NCBI RefSeq assembly: GCF_030056735.1
Contig: NZ_JASHKN010000010.1
Coordinates: 221,368 to 285,367 of the forward strand
DNA length: 64,000 nucleotides
DNA from: Rhodococcus sp. IEGM 1409
Lineage (GTDB): Bacteria; Actinomycetota; Actinomycetes; Mycobacteriales; Mycobacteriaceae
Direction: 5' to 3'
Part shown: piece by piece, positions 1-8,007 of the stretch
Position numbering within the stretch: the first letter of the stretch is position 1
Layout of the letters: each line of letters opens with the position of its first letter
Translations under genes and position numbers: made by a program
Notes under the pieces: model-generated
The model's database searches: none
Seen by the model: only the letters and a program-made list of their open reading frames with translations
What the model was told of the DNA's origin: nothing

Positions 1-1
1 G

Positions 2-214
2 GTTGTACGCGCGGAGGAGGCCGGTACGGCCGCAATCACTATCGAAGTGCCGAGCGAAGCTGCGACATTCATTGCGCGTGAAGGTGTGCCGGCGTTGCCG
101 TCCGTCGAGTGGGCTCCGACGACCGACGGTGTTCCCGCAGAGGTGCTCGACATTGCCGGTGTCGCGCCGCTGGAGGAAGGCGTTGCTCTGTCATGCACGG
201 TCGCTGCGGGGTGA
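2..214 (+). CDS. C-terminal fragment of an unidentified protein (cut by window edge)
   Basis: An open frame enters from the left edge and runs 70 codons to a TGA at 212-214. The translation ends ...LEEGVALSCTVAAG and is rich in Ala, Val and Glu, with no motif I can name. The frame is judged real only because it is open from the edge and gives a plausible acidic globular tail; two other frames here are also open. The product cannot be assigned from the piece present. Confidence 0.4.
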   Translation, partial: VVRAEEAGTAAITIEVPSEAATFIAREGVPALPSVEWAPTTDGVPAEVLDIAGVAPLEEGVALSCTVAAG

Positions 215-435
215 CGAGCGAAAAAAGCTCCGTATGAACCGCTTTGACCTGGAACGGTACGGCCGTACTCAACCGGATCTGGAGGTCGGTCAAGCCTGTC
301 GGTAGCACTTGCTACGTTCGGGGCGGTCTCGGCGAGCATGCCGGGACCGTCGCCGACGGCGTCATGTGTGTGGTGTCTTTGCAGAGGCTGCGGTACGGCC
401 TGATGCGGGGCGCGTTTCGAAAGGTGTTGTGTTTC

Positions 436-1239
436 ATGGTCATGGGCCCCACCCACGCGATGTCCGGTGCTGCTGTGGGGTTGGTGGTTGCAGAGTTGTT
501 GCCTCTCGACTGGGGAGGGCCCACATCCACCGCGGAGACGTTGACCTTTGCCGGGGTGTGCGCCGGAGCCGCCCTGCTTCCCGACCTCGATACCGGTCAG
601 TCGACGGTTTCCCGATCATTCGGTCCGCTCAGCAAGGCGCTGGCCAAGGGCATCGACGCGATTTCGGTGACCTTCTACCGCATTACGAAAGGCAAGAAGG
701 ACGGCAAGCGTCGTGGTGGGCATCGGACTCTCACGCACACCGCACTGTTTGCCGCCGGTCTGGGTGCCGGGGTCTCTGCGCTGGTCGTTCAGTTCGGGAA
801 GCCCGCCATCATCATCACGCTGTTCTTCTGCCTCGGGTTGGCGATCCGAGGATTGGCGGGTGAATTGGCCAAGGAGAAGGGATGGCTCGCGGTTTCTGCC
901 GTTGCGTTGGTGCTCTCGACCCTCACTTGGCAGTGGTATCCCAGCGAGGCCGGATCCACCGGTCTAGGTGTTGCGGTGGCACTGGGCTGCGCCACGCACT
1001 GCCTCGGCGATGCGATCACCAAGGAGGGGGTGCCGTTTCTTGCGCCCCTGATCCCGCTCGGCGGCAAGCGCTGGTGGGAACAACGGCTGCCATCATTTCT
1101 GTCCATCCGTGCAGGTGGGAACCTCGAGAAGGTCCTGATCGGGCCGGCTCTGACGGTTCTGACTGCCTGGTTGATCATCAGTGCGTTCGAGGGTGCCCCG
1201 GAAGCGATCTACGCGGTCTTCGCTCCGATGGTGCGGTGA
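436..1239 (+). CDS. YdjM/DUF457-type membrane-bound metal-dependent hydrolase
   Basis: Predicted 267-residue integral membrane protein of the YdjM (DUF457) family, members of which are annotated as inner-membrane metal-dependent hydrolases; the physiological substrate is not known. The family signature is visible: an N-terminal GPTHAMSG histidine motif, LLPDLDTG about 50 residues later, and the GGHRTLTHT histidine cluster, followed by several hydrophobic helices. The frame is open further upstream to 244, but ATG 436 is chosen because it directly precedes the family's N-terminal motif and has AAGGTG about ten bases upstream; ATG 442 is the alternative. The 220 bases before it hold no convincing gene. 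It is transcribed in the same direction as the cholesterol oxidase, about 100 bases upstream of it. Confidence 0.75.
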   Translation: MVMGPTHAMSGAAVGLVVAELLPLDWGGPTSTAETLTFAGVCAGAALLPDLDTGQSTVSRSFGPLSKALAKGIDAISVTFYRITKGKKDGKRRGGHRTLTHTALFAAGLGAGVSALVVQFGKPAIIITLFFCLGLAIRGLAGELAKEKGWLAVSAVALVLSTLTWQWYPSEAGSTGLGVAVALGCATHCLGDAITKEGVPFLAPLIPLGGKRWWEQRLPSFLSIRAGGNLEKVLIGPALTVLTAWLIISAFEGAPEAIYAVFAPMVR

Positions 1240-1336
1240 TCGTCGGAAAACTTTTATTACGGAACCACTGGCATCGTAATCGTATTTGTTCTACGTTCGT
1301 CCCTGACATGAACCGAGTCGGCTGACGGAGTGAGCA

Positions 1337-3118
1337 GTGGTGCATCAAGCAGAACCCAAGGCAGCGCACAGTGTGAGCCGGCGCGGATTTCTCGCAGGGA
1401 GTGCTGGTGCTGCTGCGCTTGCGGGTCTTTCGTGGGCGCCGGCGGGAGCAGTTCCCCGGGGCTCGGCATCGACCATCGCGCCACCGCCCGGATTTCCGTC
1501 GGACATTCCGTTGTCACAGCAGGCATACGCCAACTGGTCGCGAGAAATCATGCTCGACAGTGTGTGGACGGCGACGCCGCGTCACAGCGACGACGTCGTC
1601 ACCCTCGCCAACTGGGCGTTCGACAACGGGTACACGGTACGTGCGCGCGGAACGATGCACGGGTGGAGTCCGTTGACGGTGGTGCCGGGCGCGCCTTCGG
1701 ATTGCGTTCTGCTGGTCGACACGATGACCAACTTGAATTCGGTTGTGGTGCAGCACGGCACGCCAGCAACGGACATTGCGGGCGCCGGTACGCCCGCAAT
1801 GGTCACGGCCGGAGCCGGGGCCAGTATCGAAGCGATTCTGACAGCGCTCGAGCGAGAGGGGCTCGGCTGGGCCAACTCTCCGGCGATCGGTGAGCTGTCC
1901 ATCGCCGGGGCACTGGCGATCGGCGCTCACGGGGCAACGTATCCGGCGGCGGGGGAGACGATCACCCCTGGTCAGTCGTACGGATCGCTGAGCAACCTGA
2001 TCACCGAGATCACGGTGGTGGCGTGGGACGAAGGCAGCAATCGATACGCGCTGAAGACCTTTCACCGATCAGACGACGAGATCACGGCTTTCCTGACCCA
2101 TCTGGGCCGAACCTTCGTCACCTCCGTGACGCTGCAAGCCGGGGAGAATTATCGGCTGCGATGCCAGAGTTTCACCGATATTCCGTGGCAAGAACTCTTT
2201 GCTGCTCCCGGCTCGCCAGGGCGCACTTACGAGAGTTTCGTCGAGAAATCCGGACGGGTGGAAGCGATCTGGTTCCCGTTCACCGAAACACCGTGGCTCA
2301 AGATCTGGACACCGACCCCGGTCAAACCGCCGGAGTCTCGAGAAGTGAGCGGGCCGTACAACTACTTCTTCTCCGACGCGATTCCCGAAGAAGTCACCAC
2401 CCCGTTGGGGATGGTGGCGCAGGGCCTTCAAGCTGCGACAACACTGTTCGGCGCCTCCCAGTTCGGAGCCGTAGCAGCAGGATTGGCGCTCACCGACACC
2501 GACGATCTGTGGGGATGGTCGAAAAATGTTTTGTTCTACCTGCGGCACACAACCTTGCGCGTCGTAGCCGGTGGTGGGGCAGTGATCACCAAGCGGTCCA
2601 ACATCGGCCGTGTCGTGCATGAGATGACGAGTTGGCTGAACGAGCGAATGACGCACTACGCGTCGCTCGGGCAGTATCCCGTCAACATGCCGTTCGAAGT
2701 GCGTCTTTGCGGGGTCGACGACAATGGTGAAGTCCTTGTCGACAGCGCCGGCGTGCCGGATCTGTCAGCGGTGCGGCCGCGGGCGGATCGTCAGGACTGG
2801 GACGCGGCCATCTGGATGAACGTGGTCTCGATACCCGGTACGGCGGGATTGCCCGCGTTCCTTCGTGAGATGGAACGGTGGATGGTCGCGAACTACTCCG
2901 GCGATTACGCGACTTTCCGTCCGGAGTGGTCGAAGGGGTGGGCATTCACCGATCAGGCGGCGTACCAGGACGACGAATTCCTCACCAGCACAGTGCCTGC
3001 CACCTTCCGTGCCGGTGGCGACGGGAATTGGGACTTCGCTCTCGCCACTCTCGACGAACACGACCCGCACCGCGTATTCAGCAATACGTTCCTCGACCGC
3101 GTATTGCCACCCAGCTGA
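1337..3118 (+). CDS. Secreted type II (VAO-fold) cholesterol oxidase
   Basis: 593-residue flavoprotein resembling the covalent-FAD cholesterol oxidase of Brevibacterium sterolicum, which oxidises and isomerises cholesterol to cholest-4-en-3-one using O2. A Tat-type leader is visible (SRRGFLAG at about residues 14-21, then an Ala-rich segment). An FAD-binding PCMH-like domain follows, with RGTMHGW around residue 104-110; His108 matches the residue that carries the covalent flavin. The C-terminal two thirds fit the cholesterol-oxidase substrate-binding domain. The start is GTG 1337, six bases after ACGGAG. Secretion through Tat agrees with extracellular sterol attack, a common rhodococcal trait. 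No other sterol genes are adjacent, so it is probably a stand-alone unit. Function is inferred from similarity; other VAO-family alcohol oxidases are possible but less likely. Confidence 0.85.
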   Translation: MVHQAEPKAAHSVSRRGFLAGSAGAAALAGLSWAPAGAVPRGSASTIAPPPGFPSDIPLSQQAYANWSREIMLDSVWTATPRHSDDVVTLANWAFDNGYTVRARGTMHGWSPLTVVPGAPSDCVLLVDTMTNLNSVVVQHGTPATDIAGAGTPAMVTAGAGASIEAILTALEREGLGWANSPAIGELSIAGALAIGAHGATYPAAGETITPGQSYGSLSNLITEITVVAWDEGSNRYALKTFHRSDDEITAFLTHLGRTFVTSVTLQAGENYRLRCQSFTDIPWQELFAAPGSPGRTYESFVEKSGRVEAIWFPFTETPWLKIWTPTPVKPPESREVSGPYNYFFSDAIPEEVTTPLGMVAQGLQAATTLFGASQFGAVAAGLALTDTDDLWGWSKNVLFYLRHTTLRVVAGGGAVITKRSNIGRVVHEMTSWLNERMTHYASLGQYPVNMPFEVRLCGVDDNGEVLVDSAGVPDLSAVRPRADRQDWDAAIWMNVVSIPGTAGLPAFLREMERWMVANYSGDYATFRPEWSKGWAFTDQAAYQDDEFLTSTVPATFRAGGDGNWDFALATLDEHDPHRVFSNTFLDRVLPPS

Positions 3119-3123
3119 ATCTC

Positions 3124-3440
3124 CTACTGCGGGAGCGGTTTGCGCCAACGTACGTCGGTGACTCGGATACGCTGATTGTTGTCACCGTTCCAGTCGACGC
3201 TCAGTCCCTGGGCTCGGAGTGCGTCGGCTACCTGGCGCCCAACGGTCTGATCGGTCTGCGCGATCACGTGTGCCTTGGCGGTTTCGTCGCCGAGACGCTC
3301 CGCATCTTGCATGTGGAAGAACGTGTACGCCCACTGAGCAAAGGGATACCCGTTCTCGTCGGGTTCGGACGGCGTGCGTTCGTCGTCGATTTCGGTAGTG
3401 CCGCACTGCATACAGCAGGTGAAGTTCTGGAAAAGGCAGG
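3124..3440 (-). pseudogene. C-terminal remnant of a DUF6891-like protein
   Basis: On the minus strand this interval reads a coherent protein tail: a NFTCCMQCGTTEIDDER cysteine motif, then GYPFAQWAYTFFHMQDAERLGD, and a C-terminus ending VRWRKPLPQ. From memory this matches the family annotated DUF6891, whose members are clearly longer at the N-terminus. A middle segment between the HMQDAERLGD and VGRQVADALR parts may also be missing. Upstream on this strand the frame stays open, but only as the antisense of a MarR-like tail, so the true N-terminus appears lost. The boundary near 3440 is approximate. Family assignment is a recollection and needs a profile search. Confidence 0.5.
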
Positions 3441-3660
3441 GCATATCGTCCGTACCCGAGAGAATGCAGACCGCCGCGTGGTCACGCTGCACAGTAGTGC
3501 GCATGTGCAGGATCTGGCGGACGAGTTCTTCGGGCCCCTTGCGGTGCGACTCGACGCCATGATGGCGAAGTATCCGCCCGAACTGCTCAGTCGATTCGAG
3601 GAATTTCTCGTCGACCTGCACTCGACGATGAACGAACACCTCGAGCAGGACAACCGCTGA
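3440..3660 (+). pseudogene. C-terminal remnant of a MarR-family regulator
   Basis: The plus strand encodes a tail typical of MarR regulators: the end of the recognition helix and wing (LEKAGHIVRTRENADRRVV), followed by the C-terminal dimerisation helices (DLADEFFGPL to DLHSTMNEHL), ending at a TGA at 3658-3660. The first half of a MarR protein (about 70-80 residues including most of the winged helix) is absent. What precedes in frame is the antisense of the neighbouring remnant. It therefore cannot encode a working DNA-binding protein as it stands. The start coordinate is approximate. Confidence 0.55.
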
Positions 3661-3668
3661 ACAAAAAA

Positions 3669-3698
3669 CGCCGCTCGACTCCGGAGAGTCGAGCGGCG
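3669..3698 (-). terminator. Intrinsic terminator of the siderophore-binding protein gene
   Basis: Perfect 13-bp inverted repeat (3669-3681 and 3686-3698) with a CGGA loop. An A-run at 3663-3668 becomes a U-run after the hairpin when read on the minus strand. It lies 20 bases past the stop of the minus-strand gene at 3718. Confidence 0.85.
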
Positions 3699-3717
3699 GT
3701 CTTGGCTTAGGTGACGG

Positions 3718-4749
3718 CTACTTGCCGAGCTTGGCCTGCAGGTCGTCGAGAACCAGGCCGGCACCTGTCGGGCCGAGGCCCAGGAACCAGGTCTCGTCGC
3801 TCACCTCGGTGGCGCGGCCTTCCTTGACTGCGTCCATGCTGGCCCACAGCGGTCCGGCAACAACGGTGGTCTGGCCGGTGTCGGCAGGATTTCCGTAGCT
3901 GGAGTAGAAGATTCGGTCACCCTCTGCCTCGGTGATCGTTTCCGGGCTGACCTCGACGGCCAGCTCGTTGATGTCCTGGATCGCCGGGCGGGGCAGGCCC
4001 ACGTCTTTCAAGATGACGCCGATGAACGACAGATTGCCGTACAGACGCAGCTTCCCGGACATGAAACGAACCAGTGAAATGGTCGGGGAACCGTCGATCG
4101 ACTCACGGACCTTGTCGGCGTGCTCTTGGTAGTCGTTGAGAACCTGCTCAGCCTTGGTCTCCTCGCCGAGTGCGTCACCGGCAAGGAGGAAGTTCTCCTT
4201 CCACGGGAAGCCGGGGCGGATGCTGAAGACCGTCGGCGCGATTGCCGCGAGCTGCGGGTAAAGCTTGTCCTGGCGCAATTTGCTGCCGAGGATCAGATCG
4301 GGCTGCAGTGCGGTGATCGCCTCGAGGTTGAGGTTGTTGGTCGTGCCCACGTCGGGGGCTCCGACGAGCTTGTCGGCCAGGTACGACGGCTGACCGGCGG
4401 CACTCTCCGGGCTGGCGATGCCGACCGGGGTGATCCCGAGTGAGAGGACCTCGTCGAGTTCGCCGCTGTCGAGGACGACGACGCGGGTGGGCTTGGCCTC
4501 GAGGGTGGTCTCGCCCAGAGCGTGGGTGATCGTGCGCGGGAACTCGCCGGGCGCGGCATTGCTGCCGAGCTTCGCGGTTTCCGTGTCGGCGGTGCTGAAC
4601 AGCTTGCCGCCGGTCGCGACATCGGTGTTGCCGTTTGCGTTGCTGCCGGCGTCGGAAGAGCCGCAGGCCGTAGCGGCAAAAACAGTCGCCAGGGCAACCA
4701 TGGCGACCCGGACCGACGTGCGGCTCCGGAGAGTGGTGCGTGAGTGCAT
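3718..4749 (-). CDS. Iron-siderophore ABC transporter substrate-binding lipoprotein
   Basis: 343-residue periplasmic-binding protein of the FecB/FepB (class III, helical-backbone) type, which captures ferric siderophores outside the membrane for an ABC importer. The N-terminus has an Arg-rich n-region, a hydrophobic stretch and a lipobox ending ATACGSS with Cys29 as the lipidation site. The body shows the family pattern VVVLDSGELDEVLSLGITPVG and LNLEAITALQPDLIL. No permease or ATPase gene is adjacent, so it must work with an importer encoded elsewhere. Start ATG 4747-4749 directly abuts a DtxR/IdeR-like palindrome, leaving no room for a Shine-Dalgarno sequence; either the mRNA is leaderless or translation starts at Met17. 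Iron-dependent repression is inferred. Confidence 0.85.
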   Translation of the reverse strand: MHSRTTLRSRTSVRVAMVALATVFAATACGSSDAGSNANGNTDVATGGKLFSTADTETAKLGSNAAPGEFPRTITHALGETTLEAKPTRVVVLDSGELDEVLSLGITPVGIASPESAAGQPSYLADKLVGAPDVGTTNNLNLEAITALQPDLILGSKLRQDKLYPQLAAIAPTVFSIRPGFPWKENFLLAGDALGEETKAEQVLNDYQEHADKVRESIDGSPTISLVRFMSGKLRLYGNLSFIGVILKDVGLPRPAIQDINELAVEVSPETITEAEGDRIFYSSYGNPADTGQTTVVAGPLWASMDAVKEGRATEVSDETWFLGLGPTGAGLVLDDLQAKLGK

Positions 4750-4767
4750 TAGGCTACCCTACCTTCC
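4749..4767 (-). promoter_or_regulatory. Putative IdeR/DtxR iron box
   Basis: Read on the minus strand, this 19-mer matches the IdeR consensus TTAGGTTAGGCTAACCTAA at 13 of 19 positions by hand alignment. It touches the start codon of the siderophore-binding protein gene. Both the position and the iron-uptake function of the gene support the call. Confidence 0.6.
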
Positions 4768-4816
4768 GTCTGTACGGCTTGGTCAGGGAGGTATCAGCAC
4801 TGTCGATACCGGGTGA

Positions 4817-5335
4817 ATGGTGCCTCAGCTCTCGCTCAGCGGGACCTCTACGCAATTCGGGTTACAGGGTGCGACTGTAGCGAACACCAATCCGACTGTA
4901 CTGCTACTCATCCCGCCGCTCATGCATGGAGCCGCGATCTATTCACTGCTCACGGCAGTCCTCATGGGTGCGCCCCGAGTGCTGACCCGCAGCTTCGATC
5001 CGATGGACGTGCTGCGACTGGTCGAGGCCGAGAAGATCACCGGAATCACCGTCGTCGGCGACGCGATTGCTCGACCGATCGCCGACGCCATCGCCGCAAG
5101 CGAAGGGCGCTAAGACCTTTCGACTCTCAAACTGATCGGGTCAGGCGGTGCGTTGTTCTCCCCGAACCTGAAGGCAGAACTGACAACCCGATTGCCAGGG
5201 CTGGTGATCAAGGATGCGTTCGGTGCTTCATCGCCAGGGCCGGCCGTGCTGCCGTGGCCTACTTCGACGACCCTGCGAAGACTGCTGCAACTTTTCCCGT
5301 CGTCGACGGGGTGCGTCTGGCATCACTCGGGTATG
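4817..5335 (+). pseudogene. Decayed fatty-acyl-CoA synthetase (FadD-type) fragment
   Basis: The plus strand carries a recognisable middle section of an AMP-forming acyl-CoA ligase: PPLMHGAAIYS and a VLMGAPRVLT segment, VRLVEAEKITGITVVGDA, then LKLIGSGGALFSPNLKAEL and LVIKDAFGAS. An in-frame TAA at 5111-5113 separates the second and third blocks. After DAFGAS the homology resumes in another frame as YFDDPAKTAATFPVVDGVR (about 5261-5317), so bases including the TGSG-type segment are lost. Both the N-terminal third and the C-terminal AMP-binding domain are missing. It is clearly dead and marks this stretch as decaying accessory DNA. Confidence 0.75.
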
Positions 5336-5384
5336 GGCACGACCGACTACCGTTGGGCGCGCGAAACCGTAGCGGGAGTGTGAA

Positions 5385-5738
5385 TCAACCTCCGATACTT
5401 CGGACGACGCACCACTCGTTTCCCTCGGGATCCAGCAGCACCTGAAAGGTACCGGCCGAGTCTTCCTGAACATTGCCGACCCGAGTTGCGCCGAGACGCT
5501 CGGCAGCCTCGGTTGCAGCGACGACGTCATCCACGCTGACGTCGATGTGCAGGCGATTCTTCGTGAGCTTGGATTCCGGTACGCGTTGGAAGGCGAGGCG
5601 AGTCCACCCGGGTGGGTCGACAAACGCCCACTCCGCGCTTCGCTCCACAGGCCGTCCACCGAGGACCCCGGCCCAGAATTTCGCCAGTGCGATAGGAGAC
5701 GAGCAGTCGACGACCACCTCATCAACCTGCCCGATCAC
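5385..5738 (-). CDS. VOC-superfamily (glyoxalase-like) protein
   Basis: 117-residue single-domain protein with the beta-alpha-beta-beta-beta pattern of the vicinal oxygen chelate fold. It opens with QVDEVVVDCSSPIALAKFWAGVLG and closes with GTFQVLLDPEGNEWCVVRS, typical of the actinobacterial glyoxalase-like subfamily. Possible metal or ligand residues are His in NRLHIDV and Glu in PEGNEW. Members of this subfamily are diverse (dioxygenases, antibiotic-binding proteins, isomerases), so no substrate can be given. It is convergent with the acyl-CoA synthetase pseudogene and lies 28 bases after the next minus-strand gene, with which it may be co-transcribed. Confidence 0.8.
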   Translation of the reverse strand: MIGQVDEVVVDCSSPIALAKFWAGVLGGRPVERSAEWAFVDPPGWTRLAFQRVPESKLTKNRLHIDVSVDDVVAATEAAERLGATRVGNVQEDSAGTFQVLLDPEGNEWCVVRSIGG

Positions 5739-5766
5739 CGGTTCACAGCTCCGCTGAATTCGGCTG

Positions 5767-6090
5767 TCACAGCCAGGGCTCGATCGGCGTCTTCACCCAC
5801 ATGATCTTCTCGTCCGGATGCTCACGCCGAGCCTCGGGACGGTCTGGGTTAGCGGCTGACCACACGGATTTCTCGTCGAGAAGTCCGGCCGCGATCGTCC
5901 AAGTTTCCCGCGTGCTCGGCGGATTTGCACCGGCCGCCCGCGCGAGTTTGCGTAGTCGATCGTCGGGCATGTCGAGCAACTCTGCACTGCTGATATCGCG
6001 ATCCCAGGCGAACTTGGCAAGGCCGACAGCTTTCTCGCGTCGGCTACGGCTCGCCATGTCGTTGTGCGCAAAGTCTGGTTCGGATGCCAC
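5767..6090 (-). CDS. Conserved hypothetical protein, 107 residues
   Basis: Small basic soluble protein that I do not recognise. It begins at GTG 6088-6090, preceded by AAGGTGA at a good distance. The sequence has a helical basic N-terminal part (ASRSRREKAVGLAKFAW), a segment resembling a small DNA- or protein-binding helical bundle (SSAELLDMPDDRLRKLARAAG) and a tail ending KTPIEPWL. No signal peptide or membrane segment is seen. It sits directly upstream of the VOC gene on the same strand, which suggests a two-gene unit. Confidence 0.6.
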   Translation of the reverse strand: MASEPDFAHNDMASRSRREKAVGLAKFAWDRDISSAELLDMPDDRLRKLARAAGANPPSTRETWTIAAGLLDEKSVWSAANPDRPEARREHPDEKIMWVKTPIEPWL

Positions 6091-6176
6091 GGCTTCACCT
6101 TATCGTCGGGGGAGTTGCTGACGTCAGGATAGTGAACGTCTCGCGCTGGCCGAACGGCTCTACTCACTACGCAACC

Positions 6177-6206
6177 GAGGCCCTCCCGCGTGAGCGGAAG
6201 GGCCTC
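6177..6206 (-). terminator. Hairpin downstream of tRNA-Pro
   Basis: A 13-bp inverted repeat with one mismatch (6177-6189 and 6194-6206) and a GTGA loop lies about 20 bases past the 3' end of the minus-strand tRNA. There is no clear U-run, so it may act in processing as much as in termination. Confidence 0.55.
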
Positions 6207-6224
6207 GATTGCTGTTCTTCACTG

Positions 6225-6298
<74 letters not shown>

Positions 6299-6352
6299 TG
6301 TCGAACCTCGGTTAGCTTACATTACCGAGTCGACTGACATTAAATCCGCAGG

Positions 6353-7321
6353 TCAGTTGCGTAGAACCGACGCTGGGGACTCTGCGGAACTGTGCGCGGA
6401 GACGTGCTCGGGTTCGCGCCTGGTGGCCGGAACCAGAGTGAGCAGAGTCGCCTCGGGGCGGCAGCAGAAGCGTGCCGGCGCCCACGGCGAAGTGCCGATG
6501 CCAGCTGAGACGTGCAGCTGGGTGTGCGCGCCCCACTTGGACGGCCCCTTGACCCGGGATCGGTCGATCTGGCAGTTCGTGACCAGCGCGCCGTAGAACG
6601 GAAGGCACAGCTGACCACCGTGCGTGTGGCCGGCGAGCACGAGGTCGTAGCCGTCGTCGGCGAACCGGTCCAGAACTCGCGGTTCAGGCGAGTGCGTCAG
6701 GCCGAGCTTGAGCTGAGCGACGGGATTGGGTGTTCCTGCGACGGTGTCGTAGCGATCCCGCTTCAGGTGCGGATCGTCGACGCCGGCGGCTGCGATGCGA
6801 ATACCGGCCACTTCGAGTTCGCGGCGCACGTGAGTCATGTCCAGCCATCCACGTTCGGTGAAGGCAGCACGCAGGTCGCCCCAGGGGAGAGGATCCCCGG
6901 TGACGCGCTTGTTCTTGTTGAAGATGTAGCTCAGTGGGTTCTTCGGTTTCGGGGCGAAGTAGTCGTTGCTGCCGAAGACGAACAGGCCCGGTCGAGCCAA
7001 CAGATCTCCGAGCGCCTGGACGACTGCCGGAACACTGCGCTGATGCGAGAGGTTGTCGCCGGTGTTGACCACGAGGTCGGGGTCGAGGCCTTCGAGCTCA
7101 CGCAACCAATTCTGTTTCAACCGTTGGTTCGGCATCATGTGCAAGTCGCTGAGATGGAGGACCCGCAGCGACGACGAACCGGGCGCCAGGACTGGCATCG
7201 TCACCTCACGCAGTGCAAATGCATTGCGTTCGATGCCGGATGCGTACCCGATCCCGAGTGCAGCGGCGCCCGCGGCACCAAGTGCGGCGCGGGTCAGATT
7301 GGTGCGGAACTGGTCAGACAC
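6353..7321 (-). CDS. Metallophosphoesterase (Rv3683-like)
   Basis: 322-residue calcineurin-like phosphoesterase with an N-terminal hydrophobic anchor (about residues 11-27), so probably membrane-attached. All metal-site blocks are visible in order: DLH in LRVLHLSDLHM, GDN in VVNTGDNLS, GSND in the usual GNH(E/D) position, a His in GLTHSPEP, and GHTHGGQ. The GSND variant replaces the usual GNHD histidine. The M. tuberculosis counterpart sits in the same place beside ponA2. Family members hydrolyse phosphodiesters or lipid-linked phosphates; the substrate here is unknown. The C-terminal 40 residues are hydrophilic and poorly conserved. Confidence 0.85.
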   Translation of the reverse strand: MSDQFRTNLTRAALGAAGAAALGIGYASGIERNAFALREVTMPVLAPGSSSLRVLHLSDLHMMPNQRLKQNWLRELEGLDPDLVVNTGDNLSHQRSVPAVVQALGDLLARPGLFVFGSNDYFAPKPKNPLSYIFNKNKRVTGDPLPWGDLRAAFTERGWLDMTHVRRELEVAGIRIAAAGVDDPHLKRDRYDTVAGTPNPVAQLKLGLTHSPEPRVLDRFADDGYDLVLAGHTHGGQLCLPFYGALVTNCQIDRSRVKGPSKWGAHTQLHVSAGIGTSPWAPARFCCRPEATLLTLVPATRREPEHVSAHSSAESPASVLRN

Positions 7322-7453
7322 CCCTCAAGGATACGGGTGTGACCTTCTTCTGCGTCGCTCTCGCCGCCTTTTACAGCTATTCCACAGAGAATTGTGTCCG
7401 GGCGGAGGTAACTATCGGCACGCTCGAAACGCCGAGCGCGTAGCGTTTCCACC

Positions 7454-7930
7454 ATGTCCGACACGACACCCTCGCTCAAAGCCACCCTCCGAACCGACAT
7501 GGTTGCATCCATGAAGGCCAAGGATCCGCTACGTACAGCCACCCTCCGGATGCTCATGGCAGCCGTCCAGACCGAAGAGGTAGCCGGTAAGGAAGCGCGC
7601 GTCCTCACCGACGAAGAAATCATCAAAGTCCTTGCAAAGGAATCGAAGAAGCGCGGCGAATCGGCCGAGATCTACACCGAGAACGGTCGCGGTGAGCTTG
7701 CCGCGAAAGAGCGCGCAGAAGCTCAGATCATCGACGAGTACCTGCCGACGCCGTTGACCGACGCCGAGCTTGTCGACGTCGTCGACACCGCACTTGCTCA
7801 GGTTTCCGAGGAGCTCGGTGAGCGTCCCGGGATGCGTCAGATGGGCCAGGTCATCAAGGCCGCCAGCGCACTGGCCAAGGGCAAGGCCGACGGCGCACGT
7901 ATCTCTGCAGCAGTGAAGTCCCGCCTGTAG
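7454..7930 (+). CDS. GatB/YqeY-domain protein
   Basis: 158-residue protein covering the whole YqeY domain, related to the C-terminal tRNA-binding domain of GatB but without the amidotransferase core. Typical segments are LRTDMVASMKAKDPLRTATLRML, the AKESKKRGES helix, AEAQIIDEYLPTPL, and the GMRQMGQVIKAA and GKADGARISAAVK end. These proteins are thought to interact with tRNA or aminoacyl-tRNA complexes, but a defined role is lacking. It is divergent from the phosphoesterase gene and ends at a strong shared terminator facing ponA2. Confidence 0.88.
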   Translation: MSDTTPSLKATLRTDMVASMKAKDPLRTATLRMLMAAVQTEEVAGKEARVLTDEEIIKVLAKESKKRGESAEIYTENGRGELAAKERAEAQIIDEYLPTPLTDAELVDVVDTALAQVSEELGERPGMRQMGQVIKAASALAKGKADGARISAAVKSRL

Positions 7931-7955
7931 AAGCGCGCCCCCCAGAACCAAAACG

Positions 7956-7988
7956 GCCGCGACCTCCGAATCACTCGGAGATCGCGGC
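7956..7988. terminator. Bidirectional hairpin between convergent genes
   Basis: A 14-bp inverted repeat with a single mismatch (7956-7969 and 7975-7988) and a five-base loop, followed by TGTTCTTGTTT on the plus side. It separates the YqeY gene from the convergent penicillin-binding protein gene. Confidence 0.75.
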
Positions 7989-8007
7989 TGTTCTTGTTTC
8001 AGGGCCG

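Noticed and set aside
234..305. Possible 23-codon peptide before the YdjM-like gene
   Set aside because: No ribosome site of note, no recognisable sequence, and it lies in a probable promoter region.
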